Positions 1 through 9,621 of a stretch of 64,000 nt of DNA are shown one piece after another. Under the pieces are notes generated by a model. It worked only from the letters and a program-made list of their open reading frames with translations, had not been told where the DNA came from and made no database searches. Numbering within the stretch: position 1 is the stretch's first letter; each line of letters begins with the position of its first letter. This DNA is from Bradyrhizobium canariense (GTDB lineage Bacteria; Pseudomonadota; Alphaproteobacteria; Rhizobiales; Xanthobacteraceae): NCBI RefSeq assembly GCF_018130465.1, contig NZ_JAFCKJ010000014.1, positions 124,001-188,000 of the forward strand, written 5' to 3'. A program made the position numbers and the translations under genes.

Positions 1-44
1 CGCACCTCGACCTCGGAGATCACATAGGCCGGCATGCGCAGGCC

Positions 45-833
45 TCAGGCAATGGTGTTGACGATGCCGCCCTCGGCACGCAACGCCGCGCCGTTGGTCG
101 CGGACGCTTCCTTGGACGCGATATAAACCACCATGTTGGCGATTTCGTCGACGTTGGCGAAGCGCTGCAGCAGCGAGCTTGGGCGATGCTGTTTGACGAA
201 ATTGGCGGCGGCCTCATCGACTGACTGGCCGTTCTGCTTGGCAAGATCCTTCACAAACGTCTCCACGCCCTCCGACATTGTCGGGCCCGGCAGCACGGAA
301 TTGACGGTGACGCCCGTGCCGCGGGTGAGCTGCGCGATGCCCCGCGCGACCGAGAGCTGCGCCGTCTTGCTCATGCCGTAGTGGATCATCTCGACGGGAA
401 TGTTGAGGCCGGACTCCGAGGAGATGAAGACGATGCGGCCCCAATTGCGCTTGAGCATGCCCTTCATGTACGCGCGCGAGAGACGCACGCCGCTCATCAC
501 GTTGACCTCGAAGAAGCGGCTCCAGTCCTCGTCCGGAATGTCGAAAAAGTCTTTCGGCTCGAAGATGCCGGCATTGTTGATGAGGATGTCGACGTCTGGC
601 AGCGCCGCGGCCAGCGCCTTGCAGCCCGCAGCGGTCGAGACATCGGCGGCGATGCCGCGGACCTTCCCGCCCACAGCCTCCAGCTTGCGCACGGCCGCAT
701 CGACCTTGTCCTGGCCGCGTCCGTTGATCACGACGCTCGCACCCGAGCCGGCAAGGCCTTTTGCGATGGCGTGGCCGATGCCGGCGGTCGAGCCGGTCAC
801 CAGGGCGGTCTTTCCGGAAAGGTCGATCTTCAT
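45..833 (-). CDS. SDR family NAD(P)-dependent oxidoreductase
   Basis: Classical short-chain dehydrogenase/reductase of 262 aa, a usual length for the family. The cofactor motif TGSTAGIG is at residues 13-20, NNAG at 86-89, and the catalytic Ser139, Tyr152 and Lys156 (YGMSK) are all present, so the enzyme should be active in the cytosol. A Gly-rich C-terminal part (NGAALRAEGG) matches the usual subunit-contact end. The substrate cannot be told from sequence. It is divided from the cytochrome gene upstream by 80 bases and may be a separate unit. The start ATG at 833 directly precedes the fold's first beta strand. Confidence in the family is high, in any specific reaction low. Confidence 0.9.
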   Translation of the reverse strand: MKIDLSGKTALVTGSTAGIGHAIAKGLAGSGASVVINGRGQDKVDAAVRKLEAVGGKVRGIAADVSTAAGCKALAAALPDVDILINNAGIFEPKDFFDIPDEDWSRFFEVNVMSGVRLSRAYMKGMLKRNWGRIVFISSESGLNIPVEMIHYGMSKTAQLSVARGIAQLTRGTGVTVNSVLPGPTMSEGVETFVKDLAKQNGQSVDEAAANFVKQHRPSSLLQRFANVDEIANMVVYIASKEASATNGAALRAEGGIVNTIA

Positions 834-913
834 GCTATGTCTCCATTAGAGCTGACGGAGATATCGTGCGCTGCAAGGGCGCGTGCAATCGCTCCTCACC
901 CACGCGTGAGGAT

Positions 914-1753
914 TCAGTTGCGAGGCGGAAGCGTCCTGAGAAACGCGACGATGGCATCGAGATCCTGGGCCGTCATGTTGGCATAGGCAGCATAGGCCAT
1001 CGGCGGCTTCAGTTTGTGGCCGTCGCGTGCGATGCCTTGCGTAATCGCACGTTTGATTTCGTCGTCGCTCCACCCGCCGAGGCCCGCGGCTGTATCCGCG
1101 GTGATGTTGGGAGAGACGGATTCACCCCACGGCCCCTTGAATGTCCGACCGCCCTTGCCGCTCGCTGCTGTGAAATTGTGCACGGCGGACGGGCCCTCCG
1201 GCGTATGGCATTCCAGGCAATGGGCGATGGTCAGGAGATAGCGGCCGCGTGCGAGCCTGTCGGCCAGTTCAGATTCGCTCGCCTGCTTGCCGGCATAGGT
1301 CGGCGTCTCCGGCTTCAGCGCGATCCGGTATTCCGGCGCCGGCGTCTCGTGATGCGCCGACGGCACTGAACGCAAATAAGCCGCGAGCGCATCGAGATCG
1401 CGCGCCGTGAGCACCGTGTAGAACGCGGTCGGCATGATCGGCGCGACCCTGGTTCCGTTCGGCCTGATGCCGCTGACGAGGAACCGCTTCAACTCGGCAT
1501 CGCTCCAGCTGCCGATGCCCGTGTCCTTGTCCGGCGTGATGTTGGAGCCAGAGACCTTGAAGGCGGGCTCATCAAAAACCTGGCTGCCGCCGGAGAGCGC
1601 GCGCGAGAGATCGAGCCCTTGCGGCCCTCGCGGCGTGTGGCAGTTGTGGCAAACCATCACGCTGTTGACGAGATAGGCGCCGCGCTCGACCAGCGTCTCG
1701 CCAGATGCCGGCGACATCAGCAGCGCCAGCGCAATCCCTGACACAATCCTCAT
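914..1753 (-). CDS. Secreted diheme c-type cytochrome
   Basis: Electron-transfer protein of 279 aa with two covalently bound hemes. The start is placed at the ATG at 1753 because a signal peptide follows at once (MRIVSGIALALLMSPASG); an open frame continues upstream to 1819 but would bury this signal. Heme sites are CHNCH at residues 35-39 and CLECH at 179-183, and candidate sixth ligands are Met107 and Met252. The two halves look like a duplicated cytochrome c domain, each ending in an A-[FY]-LR motif. Diheme proteins of this kind serve as electron acceptors for periplasmic dehydrogenases (alcohol or nicotinate type), but no partner dehydrogenase is visible here. It sits just downstream of the rplQ terminator on the same strand. 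Confidence 0.88.
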   Translation of the reverse strand: MRIVSGIALALLMSPASGETLVERGAYLVNSVMVCHNCHTPRGPQGLDLSRALSGGSQVFDEPAFKVSGSNITPDKDTGIGSWSDAELKRFLVSGIRPNGTRVAPIMPTAFYTVLTARDLDALAAYLRSVPSAHHETPAPEYRIALKPETPTYAGKQASESELADRLARGRYLLTIAHCLECHTPEGPSAVHNFTAASGKGGRTFKGPWGESVSPNITADTAAGLGGWSDDEIKRAITQGIARDGHKLKPPMAYAAYANMTAQDLDAIVAFLRTLPPRN

Positions 1754-1821
1754 CGAGAGCCCCCCGGCCGGAATCGCGTTCAACGAAACGATGCGCGACA
1801 TGAGATGTCGCCGCGCCATAC

Positions 1822-1850
1822 AAAAAAGCGGCGCCCGAAGGCGCCGCTTT
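1822..1850 (-). terminator. Rho-independent terminator of the ribosomal super-operon
   Basis: Perfect 8-bp GC-only stem (1828-1835 with 1840-1847) around a four-base loop that reads TTCG on the minus strand, followed on that strand by six T. It begins 24 bases after the rplQ stop and is the clear end of the str-S10-spc-alpha transcription unit. Confidence 0.93.
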
Positions 1851-1873
1851 CTGAAAACTCTCTGCCGGTCGGC

Positions 1874-2290
1874 TTACGCCGCCTCGGCTTCCTTTTCCTG
1901 CACCGGACCGGAGTCCTGGCCCTTGGCATCGACGTCGCGATCGACGAACTCGATCACGGCCATCGCGGCGTTGTCGCCGTAGCGGAAGCCGGCCTTGATG
2001 ATGCGGGTGTAGCCACCCTGGCGATCCTTGTAGCGGGGCGCCAATACGTCGAACAGCTTCCTGACCTGATCCTTGTCGCGCATCTCGGAGATGGCCTGGC
2101 GGCGCATGGACAGCCCGCCCTTCTTGCCGAGCGTGATCAGCTTCTCCACGATCGGGCGCAATTCCTTCGCCTTGGGGAGCGTAGTGACGATCTGCTCGTG
2201 CTTGATCAGCGCGGCGCACATGTTGGCGAACATCGCGCGGCGATGCTCGGCGGTGCGGTTGAGCTTACGATGAACCTTGCCGTGACGCAT
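1874..2290 (-). CDS. rplQ: 50S ribosomal protein L17
   Basis: Large-subunit protein L17 of 138 aa, the last gene of the alpha operon. The N-terminus [13 protein letters not shown] and the block [10 protein letters not shown] are diagnostic. It is somewhat longer than the E. coli protein (127 aa) because of an acidic, Ala-rich C-terminal tail (about the last 20 residues). It follows rpoA after a 120-base gap that contains a 12-bp hairpin, and is followed by an intrinsic terminator, so it closes the operon. Confidence 0.98.
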   Translation of the reverse strand: MRHGKVHRKLNRTAEHRRAMFANMCAALIKHEQIVTTLPKAKELRPIVEKLITLGKKGGLSMRRQAISEMRDKDQVRKLFDVLAPRYKDRQGGYTRIIKAGFRYGDNAAMAVIEFVDRDVDAKGQDSGPVQEKEAEAA

Positions 2291-2366
2291 TTTTCTATTC
2301 CTTGAATTCCATTCGTCGCGACGGTTCGTCGGACTTGTTGCTCAGGTGGGCTGCCTGCGTTCGCCC

Positions 2367-2395
2367 GTTAAGGCGCGAGGAGTTCGCGCCTTAAC
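2367..2395 (-). other. 12-bp hairpin in the rpoA-rplQ spacer
   Basis: Perfect inverted repeat (2367-2378 with 2384-2395, five-base loop) starting 15 bases after the rpoA stop. No T tract follows on the minus strand, so it is more likely an RNA-stability or processing element than a terminator. Confidence 0.6.
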
Positions 2396-2410
2396 CTGTT
2401 GTCGTTCAGA

Positions 2411-3442
2411 TCAGTAGTGATCCTCGAAGCGCTTGGCGAGCTCGTCGATGTTCTCCGGCGGCCAGCCCGGCACTTCCATGCCGAGGTGCAGACCCATCTG
2501 AGCCAGCACTTCCTTGATCTCGTTCAGCGACTTGCGGCCGAAGTTCGGAGTGCGGAGCATTTCGGCTTCCGACTTCTGCACGAGGTCGCCGATGTAGACG
2601 ATGTTGTCGTTCTTCAAGCAGTTGGCCGAACGCACTGACAGCTCGAGCTCGTCCACCTTCTTGAGGAAGGCCGGGTTGAAGGCGAGGTCCGGGATAATCT
2701 CCTGGGCGACTTCCTTGCGCGGCTCTTCGAAGTTGACGAACACGTTGAGCTGATCCTGCAGGATGCGCGCAGCGTAGGCCACGGAATCATCCGGCGTCAG
2801 CGCGCCGTTGGTCTCGATCGTCATGGTCAGCTTGTCGTAGTCGAGGATCTGGCCCTCGCGGGTGTTCTCGACCTTGTAGGAGACCTTGCGGACCGGCGAG
2901 TACAGGCTGTCGACCGGGATCAGGCCGATCGGCGCATCCTCGGGGCGGTTGCGCTCGGCGGGCACGTAGCCCTTGCCGGTGGCGACCGTGAACTCCATGC
3001 GGATCTCGGCGCCCTCGTCGAGCGTGCAGATCTGCAGGTCCGGGTTGAGCACGACGACGTCGCCGACGGTCTGAATGTCGCCGGCGGTGACGACGCCCGG
3101 GCCGGACTTCTTGACGACCATGCGCTTGGGGCCTTCGCCCTGCATCTTGATCGAGATGTCCTTGATGTTGAGCACGATGTCGGTGACGTCCTCACGGACG
3201 CCCGCGATCGAGGAGAACTCGTGCAGCACACCGTCGATGTGCACCGACTGCACCGCCGCGCCCTGGAGCGAGGACAGCAGGATGCGGCGCAGCGCGTTGC
3301 CGAGCGTCTGGCCGAAGCCGCGCTCGAGCGGCTCGGCGACGATGGTCGCGAAACGGTTCGGATCGCTGCCGGGCTGCACCTGGAGCTTGTTCGGCCGAAT
3401 CAGTTCTTGCCAATTTTTCTGGATCGTCACTGTTTCACCCAT
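2411..3442 (-). CDS. rpoA: DNA-directed RNA polymerase subunit alpha
   Basis: Alpha subunit of RNA polymerase, 343 aa. The N-terminal assembly domain carries [17 protein letters not shown] (about residues 46-62) and the C-terminal domain the [17 protein letters not shown] and [12 protein letters not shown] helices that contact UP elements and activators. Two alpha subunits nucleate assembly of beta and beta-prime, both encoded further along in this window. The gene lies between rpsK and rplQ, the standard alpha-operon order, but spacers here are about 110-120 bases rather than a few. The start [11 protein letters not shown] fits other alphaproteobacterial RpoA. Confidence 0.98.
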   Translation of the reverse strand: MGETVTIQKNWQELIRPNKLQVQPGSDPNRFATIVAEPLERGFGQTLGNALRRILLSSLQGAAVQSVHIDGVLHEFSSIAGVREDVTDIVLNIKDISIKMQGEGPKRMVVKKSGPGVVTAGDIQTVGDVVVLNPDLQICTLDEGAEIRMEFTVATGKGYVPAERNRPEDAPIGLIPVDSLYSPVRKVSYKVENTREGQILDYDKLTMTIETNGALTPDDSVAYAARILQDQLNVFVNFEEPRKEVAQEIIPDLAFNPAFLKKVDELELSVRSANCLKNDNIVYIGDLVQKSEAEMLRTPNFGRKSLNEIKEVLAQMGLHLGMEVPGWPPENIDELAKRFEDHY

Positions 3443-3553
3443 ACAGGCCAGTCAAACTGCTGTTGCAGGCACTGGCGTTGGAGAAAGGCCGCAGATCATT
3501 CCCACGGCTTTGCAAAAAGTCATCGCGGGCGCCAATGCGCCCGCAATCTGGTA

Positions 3554-3943
3554 TCAAACGCGCCGACGCTTGCGGGGACGGCAACCGTTGTGCGGGATCG
3601 TGGTCACGTCGCGGATCGAGGTGACGGTGAAGCCCGCGGCCTGGAGCGCCCGGAGCGCCGATTCGCGGCCCGAACCCGGACCGGCGACTTCGACTTCCAG
3701 CGTGCGCATGCCGTGCTCCTGCGCCTTCTTGGACACGTCCTCGGCGGCAACCTGCGCGGCATACGGGGTCGACTTGCGCGAGCCCTTGAAGCCCATCGTG
3801 CCGGCGGAGGACCAGGCAATCGTGTTGCCCTGCGCGTCGGTGATGGTGATGGTCGTGTTGTTGAACGACGAGTTCACGTGCGCGACGCCGGAGGCGATGT
3901 TCTTGCGCTCACGACGACGAACGCGGGTGGCTTCCTTGCCCAT
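3554..3943 (-). CDS. rpsK: 30S ribosomal protein S11
   Basis: S11 of 129 aa, a component of the small-subunit platform that lines the mRNA exit cleft. Diagnostic stretches are [28 protein letters not shown] and the basic C-terminus [12 protein letters not shown]. Second gene of the alpha operon, 123 bases after rpsM and 111 bases before rpoA. Confidence 0.98.
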   Translation of the reverse strand: MGKEATRVRRRERKNIASGVAHVNSSFNNTTITITDAQGNTIAWSSAGTMGFKGSRKSTPYAAQVAAEDVSKKAQEHGMRTLEVEVAGPGSGRESALRALQAAGFTVTSIRDVTTIPHNGCRPRKRRRV

Positions 3944-4066
3944 AGACTACCTTTCCTGAAGATCTCAAACGCCGCCGTAATGCCAGCGGCTACACCTGTG
4001 GAACGAAAGGCGCGTGGCGAACGGGTCATCCCCTTTCGCCACACGCCGTGATTTGGATTCGAAAAC

Positions 4067-4435
4067 TTACTTCTTCTTGCCGGCGATGGCCTTGGCCGGG
4101 CCCTTGCGCGTGCGCGCATTGGTGTGGGTCCGCTGGCCGCGCACCGGCAGGCCGCGACGATGGCGCAGGCCGCGGTAGCAGCCGAGGTCCATCAGACGCT
4201 TGATGTTGATACCGACCTCACGACGCAGGTCGCCCTCGACGAGATAGTCGCGGTCGATCACTTCGCGGATCTGAAGCACTTCAGCGTCGCTGAGCTGATT
4301 GACGCGACGATCGTCTGGGATCTTCACCTTCTCCATGATCTCACCGGCGATCTTCTGGCCGATGCCATGGATGTACTGGAGCGCGATCAGCACGCGCTTG
4401 TTGGTCGGGATGTTCACGCCGGCAATACGGGCCAC
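4067..4435 (-). CDS. rpsM: 30S ribosomal protein S13
   Basis: S13 of 122 aa, the head protein that contacts the P-site tRNA and the 50S subunit. It begins [14 protein letters not shown] and ends in the conserved tRNA-contacting basic tail [18 protein letters not shown]. It is the first gene of the alpha operon and lies 187 bases downstream of adk. That spacer contains a good promoter (4587-4616), so rpsM-rpsK-rpoA-rplQ can be transcribed apart from the spc genes. Confidence 0.98.
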   Translation of the reverse strand: MARIAGVNIPTNKRVLIALQYIHGIGQKIAGEIMEKVKIPDDRRVNQLSDAEVLQIREVIDRDYLVEGDLRREVGINIKRLMDLGCYRGLRHRRGLPVRGQRTHTNARTRKGPAKAIAGKKK

Positions 4436-4586
4436 GGCCTTCTCTCCTGTCGCCGATCCCTCGTCAGGAATCGGGCTTTAAGTGCTTGGTTTCTCGGGCA
4501 GGTGTTCACAAACGCGAACACGACGCCCACCCCTAGTCTTCCTGGGGCCCGGCATCGTTTGAAACTATCCGACTTGGATGCGGGGC

Positions 4587-4616
4587 TTATTAGGGGATTC
4601 AGGGGGCTTTCGTCAA
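4587..4616 (-). promoter_or_regulatory. Candidate promoter of the alpha operon (rpsM-rpsK-rpoA-rplQ)
   Basis: On the minus strand TTGACG (4616-4611), an 18-base spacer and TAATAA (4592-4587), five of six and four to five of six matches to the sigma-70 consensus. The predicted start is near 4580, giving an rpsM leader of about 145 bases. The site lies immediately after the adk stop codon. Not tested experimentally. Confidence 0.6.
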
Positions 4617-4622
4617 CCGCTG

Positions 4623-5510
4623 CTAGCGCTTAGCTCGCCTTTTCGTGACCTTTTTTGCGGCCTTTTTGGCACCCTTTTTGACAGCCTTCCTGGCGGTCTT
4701 TTTGGCTGCCTTCTTCTTCCCCGCCTTCTTGACGGCTTTCTTCACCGTTTTCTTGGCCGCCTTTGTGGCACCCTTCACGGCTTTCTTGGCCACTTTTTTG
4801 GATTTGGCAGCCTTTTTGGCCGTCTTCGCCGGCTTTTTGGCCGATTCCTTCGCCGTCTTGCCCTTTTTGGCTGGGTCCGCCTTGGCCGCGCTCCGGGTCT
4901 TGCCATGCGTCTTGGGCTCGACCGCCCCGAGTGCCAGGAGCAGGCGATGGATGGCGCGGGTGACCTCGTCGATGGCCATCATGCCGTCGATGGTCGAGAG
5001 CTTCCGCCGCTCGGAATAGTAGTGAATCAGCGGTTCCGTCTGGTTGCGGTAGCTGGCGAGTCGCTTGGTCAGGACCTCCGGAGTGTCGTCGAGCCGGACC
5101 TCCTCCCCGCGCTCCCGCATCTGGGCGACGCGAGTCTCGACACGGTTCAGGAGCGCGCTCTCGTTGACGCGGAGCTCGATCACGGCGTCGAGCTTGAGGT
5201 GCTTGTGCTTGAGCAGCTCATCCAGCGCCTCGGCCTGCGGCACGGTGCGCGGGAAACCGTCGAGGATGAAACCGTTTCTGGCATCCGGCTGATCTATGCG
5301 GTCGGAGATGATTCCGACCACGACATCGTCGGGCACGAGGCCGCCGCTGGCCATGATCTCCTTGGCTTTGAGCCCGACCGGCGTTCCAGCCGCCACGGCC
5401 GCGCGCAACATCTCGCCGGTCGAGAGTTGGACGATACCATAGCGCTGCAACAGCAGTTGCGCCTGGGTCCCCTTGCCCGATCCCGGCGGTCCCAGAAGTA
5501 TAATTCTCAT
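4623..5510 (-). CDS. adk: Adenylate kinase with a lysine/alanine-rich C-terminal tail
   Basis: Adenylate kinase, catalysing ATP + AMP = 2 ADP. The start is the ATG at 5510, directly before the P-loop (GPPGSGKGT, residues 7-15); an open frame continues upstream without homology. DGFPRT is at 84-89, and the LID segment (about 122-158) is the short type with no cysteine zinc site. The catalytic core ends near residue 200, normal for the short form. A further 95 residues follow with 38 lysines, in AKK/VKK/TAKK repeats like histone H1, ending KRRAKR. The tail is in frame and uses the same codon style as the neighbours, so it is not a sequencing artefact on its face. Gene order secY-adk-rpsM is standard. 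Confidence 0.95.
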   Translation of the reverse strand: MRIILLGPPGSGKGTQAQLLLQRYGIVQLSTGEMLRAAVAAGTPVGLKAKEIMASGGLVPDDVVVGIISDRIDQPDARNGFILDGFPRTVPQAEALDELLKHKHLKLDAVIELRVNESALLNRVETRVAQMRERGEEVRLDDTPEVLTKRLASYRNQTEPLIHYYSERRKLSTIDGMMAIDEVTRAIHRLLLALGAVEPKTHGKTRSAAKADPAKKGKTAKESAKKPAKTAKKAAKSKKVAKKAVKGATKAAKKTVKKAVKKAGKKKAAKKTARKAVKKGAKKAAKKVTKRRAKR

Positions 5511-5723
5511 CGGCGTACGCCCCCGGATTGGTGAGCGATTCGTCGCGCACCTGTGTTTTGAAGTCCGATTACAGTGCAAATCATAATCAGCGCCGCACCG
5601 CTACCCATATCATAGGGGAGCAAATGGCCGCACGCCAAGAAGGCCTTTGAGATCAGTGATTGCGCTACGGTGAGAGCGGCTCTGCCGATGCGACCGAATA
5701 ACCGGCTCGCCGCCCCCACGGGC

Positions 5724-5768
5724 GCCGCGCGTTGCTCGCGCGGCGAATCGGCGGCGCAGTTGCGCCGC
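5724..5768 (-). other. Two GC-rich hairpins after secY
   Basis: Stem 5724-5730 with 5738-5744 (7 bp) and stem 5751-5758 with 5761-5768 (8 bp, two-base loop as drawn), 18 to 62 bases downstream of the secY stop on the minus strand. There is no following T tract. They may slow or process the spc transcript before adk; the 275-base secY-adk spacer holds no gene. Confidence 0.45.
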
Positions 5769-5785
5769 CCGCGAGGACGCCGCGC

Positions 5786-7117
5786 TTAACGGCGGCGGCC
5801 GCGCAGCTTCGACTTCCGGATCAGGCCTTCGTACTGATGCGCCAGCAGATAGCCCTGCACCTGCGCCACCGTGTCCATGGTGACGCTGACGACGATCAGC
5901 AGCGAGGTGCCGCCAAAGTAGAATGGCACCGACGCGTAGGAGATCAGGATTTCCGGGATCAAACAGACGATCGCCAGATAGACCGCGCCGAGCACGGTGA
6001 TCCGCGACAGCACGTAGTCGATATATTCCGCGGTGCGCTCGCCGGGACGGATGCCCGGAATGAAGCCGCCGTGCTTCTTCAGATTGTCCGCGGTCTCGGT
6101 CGGGTTGAACACGATCGCGGTGTAGAAGAACGCGAAGAACACGATCAGCGCCAGATACATGATCAGGAACAGCGGACGGCCGTGGCCGAGCTGGGTGTTG
6201 ATCCACTGGAACCATTCCGGCCCGCTGCCCGCGTTGAAGTTCGCAACCGTGGTCGGCAGCAGCAGCAGGGAGGACGCGAAGATGGGCGGGATCACGCCCG
6301 AGGTGTTGAGCTTGAGCGGCAGATGCGAGGACTGGCCCTCGAACATCTTGTTGCCGACCTGGCGCTTCGGATACTGGATCAAGAGCCGGCGCTGGGCGCG
6401 CTCCACGAACACGATGAAGGCGATCACGGCCACCGCCATGATGATGACGACCAGGATCAGGCCGGTCGACATCGCACCCTGACGGCCAAGCTCGAGCATG
6501 TTGGCGAGCGCTGCGGGCAGCTCGGCGACGATGCCGGACAGAATGATCAGGGAAATGCCGTTGCCGATGCCGCGCGAGGTGATCTGCTCGCCCAGCCACA
6601 TCAGGAACATGGTGCCGCCGGTCAGCGTGATCGCCGTGGACAGGCGGAAGAACATGCCGGGGTCGCTGACGACGTTGCCGGCGCCCTCGAGGCCCACCGC
6701 GATGCCGTAGGACTGGAACGCGGCCAGGATCACCGTGAGATAGCGGGTGTACTGGTTCAGCAGCTTGCGGCCGGACTCGCCTTCCTTCTTCAGCGCCTCG
6801 AGCTGCGGCGAGACGGTGGTCAGGAGCTGGATGATGATCGAGGCCGAGATGTACGGCATGATGTTCAGCGCAAAGATCGCCATGCGGTGAATGCCGCCGC
6901 CGGCGAACATGTTGAACATGCCGAGGATGCCGCCCGCCTGGGACCGGAACACCTGCTCCCAGATGTTGGGATCGATGCCGGGCAGCGGGATGTAGGTCCC
7001 GAGCCGATAAACGAGCAACGCGCCCAGGGTGAACCAGATGCGCTTCTTCAGTTCGTCGGCCTTGGCAAACGCACCGAAATTGAGATTGGCTGCCAGTTGT
7101 TCCGCTGCAGAGGCCAT
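5786..7117 (-). CDS. secY: Preprotein translocase subunit SecY
   Basis: Channel-forming subunit of the Sec translocon, 443 aa with ten predicted transmembrane segments. Signature stretches include RLGTYIPLPGIDP near the N-terminus, FALNIMPYISASI and GIGNGISLIIL. It partners with SecE, encoded at 40689-40880 in the same window, and moves unfolded proteins across or into the inner membrane. It ends the spc operon after rplO (152-base gap). No rpmJ or infA follows; adk comes next. Confidence 0.98.
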   Translation of the reverse strand: MASAAEQLAANLNFGAFAKADELKKRIWFTLGALLVYRLGTYIPLPGIDPNIWEQVFRSQAGGILGMFNMFAGGGIHRMAIFALNIMPYISASIIIQLLTTVSPQLEALKKEGESGRKLLNQYTRYLTVILAAFQSYGIAVGLEGAGNVVSDPGMFFRLSTAITLTGGTMFLMWLGEQITSRGIGNGISLIILSGIVAELPAALANMLELGRQGAMSTGLILVVIIMAVAVIAFIVFVERAQRRLLIQYPKRQVGNKMFEGQSSHLPLKLNTSGVIPPIFASSLLLLPTTVANFNAGSGPEWFQWINTQLGHGRPLFLIMYLALIVFFAFFYTAIVFNPTETADNLKKHGGFIPGIRPGERTAEYIDYVLSRITVLGAVYLAIVCLIPEILISYASVPFYFGGTSLLIVVSVTMDTVAQVQGYLLAHQYEGLIRKSKLRGRRR

Positions 7118-7269
7118 CTTGGACTTTCTCCCGCCGCCTTTTGCGCCGTTATGCCCGCGGCCGGGCTACATTATACCGGACACCGGACATTATCTGGGGC
7201 TACGGCTTCGATAAGTCCATCGTCCCGCATGCGTAAAGGCCCGCGAGCCGCGGGCCAATGACGCAGTTG

Positions 7270-7755
7270 TTACGCCGCCTCGCCTTCTTCCTTGGCAGGC
7301 GCGAGGATCTTCACCGAGCCGCCGGCCTTCTCGACTGCCGCGATCGCGGTCTTCGAGGCGCCGTGCACTTCGATGTTGAGCTTGGCCTTGAACTCGCCGC
7401 GGCCGAGCAGCCGCAGGCCACCCTTGGCGCGGCGCAGCACGCCGGCCTTGACCAGCGATTCGACGTTCACAACGCTGCCGGCGTCGATCTTCTTGGCATC
7501 GACCGCGTCCTGGAGCCGGTCGAGATTGATCTCGGCGAACTCGATGCGGAAGATGTTGTTGAAGCCGCGCTTGGGCAGACGGCGATGCAATGGCATCTGA
7601 CCGCCTTCGAAACCCTTGATGCGCACGCCCGAACGCGCGGTCTGGCCCTTGCCACCGCGGCCGGCCTGCTTGCCCTTGCCCGAACCAATGCCGCGGCCGA
7701 CGCGCATACGCTTCTTGCGCGAGCCGGCATTGTCGGCGATATCGCTGAGCTTCAT
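7270..7755 (-). CDS. rplO: 50S ribosomal protein L15
   Basis: L15 of 161 aa, a late-assembly large-subunit protein. The basic, Gly-rich N-terminus ([17 protein letters not shown], then GQTARSG) and the block [15 protein letters not shown] are typical. The C-terminus is slightly extended with an acidic end (KEEGEAA). It sits between rpmD (75-base gap) and secY. Confidence 0.98.
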   Translation of the reverse strand: MKLSDIADNAGSRKKRMRVGRGIGSGKGKQAGRGGKGQTARSGVRIKGFEGGQMPLHRRLPKRGFNNIFRIEFAEINLDRLQDAVDAKKIDAGSVVNVESLVKAGVLRRAKGGLRLLGRGEFKAKLNIEVHGASKTAIAAVEKAGGSVKILAPAKEEGEAA

Positions 7756-7830
7756 CGCCCTGCTCCTTGTTTCTTGCGCATGACCTTCACCGAAAACGGG
7801 TTCCCGCTTTTCGGGATCGTGCGCCTTTGC

Positions 7831-8037
7831 TTACTTCTCGTCGACGATGCGAACGAGATGGTGAACTTTCAGGATCATGCCGCGGACCGCCGGGGTGTCC
7901 GGCAGTTCGCTGGTGCGGCCGATCTTGTTGAGCTTGAGCCCGATCAGCGTCGAACGCTGCGAGTGATGGCGGCGGATCGCGCTGCCGGTCTGCTCGAGCT
8001 TGATCGTCTTTGCGGTCGTAACGGCACTTTTGGCCAT
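7831..8037 (-). CDS. rpmD: 50S ribosomal protein L30
   Basis: L30 of 68 aa, of normal bacterial length with a short N-terminal extension of about eight residues before [10 protein letters not shown]. The conserved segment [21 protein letters not shown] is recognisable. It is 25 bases downstream of rpsE, in the normal spc order rpsE-rpmD-rplO. Confidence 0.96.
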   Translation of the reverse strand: MAKSAVTTAKTIKLEQTGSAIRRHHSQRSTLIGLKLNKIGRTSELPDTPAVRGMILKVHHLVRIVDEK

Positions 8038-8062
8038 GGGAGTCTACTCCGAAAAGCTTCCG

Positions 8063-8650
8063 TTATTCGGCAGCCGCCTCAGCGTCGCCACCGATACGGC
8101 GGGACTGAAGGGTGGACACCTTGATGTTGCGGCGGGCAGCGACCGAGCGCGGCGAATCCTGATGCTTCAGCGCATCGAAGGTCGCGCGAACCATGTTGTA
8201 CGGGTTCGACGAGCCGATCGACTTCGCAACCACGTCCTGGACGCCGAGCGTCTCGAACACGGCGCGCATCGGACCACCCGCGATGATGCCGGTACCGGCC
8301 GGAGCTGCGCGCAGGTAAACACGGCCCGCGCCATGACGGCCAGCGATGTCGTGATGCAGCGTACGGCCCTCGCGCAACGACACGCGGGTCAGGTTGCGCT
8401 TGGCGGACTCGGTTGCCTTGCGGATCGCCTCAGGCACTTCGCGCGCCTTGCCGTGACCGAAGCCGGCGCGGCCCTTCTGGTCGCCGATCACGACCAGCGC
8501 TGCGAAACCGAAGCGCTTGCCGCCCTTGACGACCTTGGCCACGCGATTGATGTGGACGAGCTTGTCGACGAACTCGCTGTCGCGCTCCTCCCTGCGTTCA
8601 CGTCCGCCGCCGCGTTGATCGCGTCCACCACGTTGTTCGCGTTCTGCCAT
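8063..8650 (-). CDS. rpsE: 30S ribosomal protein S5
   Basis: S5 of 195 aa, a fidelity and translocation protein at the mRNA entry site. The double-stranded-RNA-binding fold covers about residues 26-90 ([18 protein letters not shown]), followed by [12 protein letters not shown]. It has an Arg/Gly-rich N-terminal extension of about 25 residues and a C-terminal extension after [13 protein letters not shown]. Both are outside the conserved fold. Confidence 0.98.
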   Translation of the reverse strand: MAEREQRGGRDQRGGGRERREERDSEFVDKLVHINRVAKVVKGGKRFGFAALVVIGDQKGRAGFGHGKAREVPEAIRKATESAKRNLTRVSLREGRTLHHDIAGRHGAGRVYLRAAPAGTGIIAGGPMRAVFETLGVQDVVAKSIGSSNPYNMVRATFDALKHQDSPRSVAARRNIKVSTLQSRRIGGDAEAAAE

Positions 8651-8697
8651 GGTTTTTCCAGTCCTTCAGAGGCTTACGCCTCAATCCTCAAATTCTG

Positions 8698-9060
8698 TTA
8701 GAAGCTCAGCCCACTCTCACGCGCCGCGTCGGCAAGAGCCTTGACGCGCCCGTGATAGAGATAGCTGCCGCGATCGAACACGACTTCCTTGACACCCTTC
8801 TCGGCGGCGCGCTCGGCCAGCAGCTTGCCGACCGCCTTCGCCGCATCGATGTCGGCGCCGGTCTTGCCGCCATCGCGCATCGACTTCTCGAGCGATGAGG
8901 CAGAGGCCAGCGTCTCGCCCTTCAGGTCGTCGATGACCTGGGCGTAGATGTGCTTGGACGAGCGGAACACTGACAGGCGCGGACGGCCGCCACCCGAGCG
9001 GCGCAGCTTCAGCCGTACACTGCGCTTGCGCCGGGCATTCGTAACCTTGGCTTTCGACAT
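8698..9060 (-). CDS. rplR: 50S ribosomal protein L18
   Basis: L18 of 120 aa, which binds 5S rRNA together with L5 and L25. The basic N-terminus with [19 protein letters not shown] and the end [19 protein letters not shown] are diagnostic. Gap of 11 bases from rplF and 47 bases to rpsE, consistent with co-translation in the spc operon. Confidence 0.98.
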   Translation of the reverse strand: MSKAKVTNARRKRSVRLKLRRSGGGRPRLSVFRSSKHIYAQVIDDLKGETLASASSLEKSMRDGGKTGADIDAAKAVGKLLAERAAEKGVKEVVFDRGSYLYHGRVKALADAARESGLSF

Positions 9061-9071
9061 GACCGGCTCCG

Positions 9072-9605
9072 TTACTTCTTCTTGCCTTCCTTGCGGAAGA
9101 TGAATTCGCCAACATACTTCACGCCCTTGCCCTTGTAGGGCTCCGGCGGACGATAGGAGCGAATCTCGGCGGCGACCTGGCCGACGCGCTGGATGTCGCT
9201 GCCGGTCACCGTGATCTCGGTCGGCTTCGGCACGGTGATCGTGATCCCTTCCGGGATCGCGTAGACCACATCGTGGCTGTAGCCGAGCGCGAGCTGCAGG
9301 TTCTTGCCCTGCAGCGCGGCGCGGTAACCGACGCCGGTGATTTCGAGCTTCTTCTCGAAGCCCTTGGTGACGCCTTCGACCAGATTCGCGACCTGGGCGC
9401 GAGCGGTCCCGTACAGGGCCCGCGCGCGGTTGGTCTCGACCCGCGGGTTCACCTTGACCTGGCCGTTGTCGAGCTTCACCTCGACGTCGTTATGGACGAC
9501 GAACTGAAGCTGGCCCTTCGGCCCCTTCATCTTGACGGTCTGCCCGTCGACGGTCGCGGTCACACCCGACGGCACCGCAACCGGCCTTTTGCCAACACGT
9601 GACAT
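9072..9605 (-). CDS. rplF: 50S ribosomal protein L6
   Basis: L6 of 177 aa, normal length, built of two similar alpha/beta repeats. It starts [15 protein letters not shown] and ends with [16 protein letters not shown], the conserved 23S-binding loop near the sarcin-ricin region. It lies 16 bases downstream of rpsH. Confidence 0.98.
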   Translation of the reverse strand: MSRVGKRPVAVPSGVTATVDGQTVKMKGPKGQLQFVVHNDVEVKLDNGQVKVNPRVETNRARALYGTARAQVANLVEGVTKGFEKKLEITGVGYRAALQGKNLQLALGYSHDVVYAIPEGITITVPKPTEITVTGSDIQRVGQVAAEIRSYRPPEPYKGKGVKYVGEFIFRKEGKKK

Positions 9606-9621
9606 GGATCAAAAATCCTTC

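Noticed and set aside
381-986. Long plus-strand open frames across the SDR and cytochrome genes
   Set aside because: Composition-driven shadows of high-GC minus-strand genes; no domain motifs, and the minus-strand products are clearly real.
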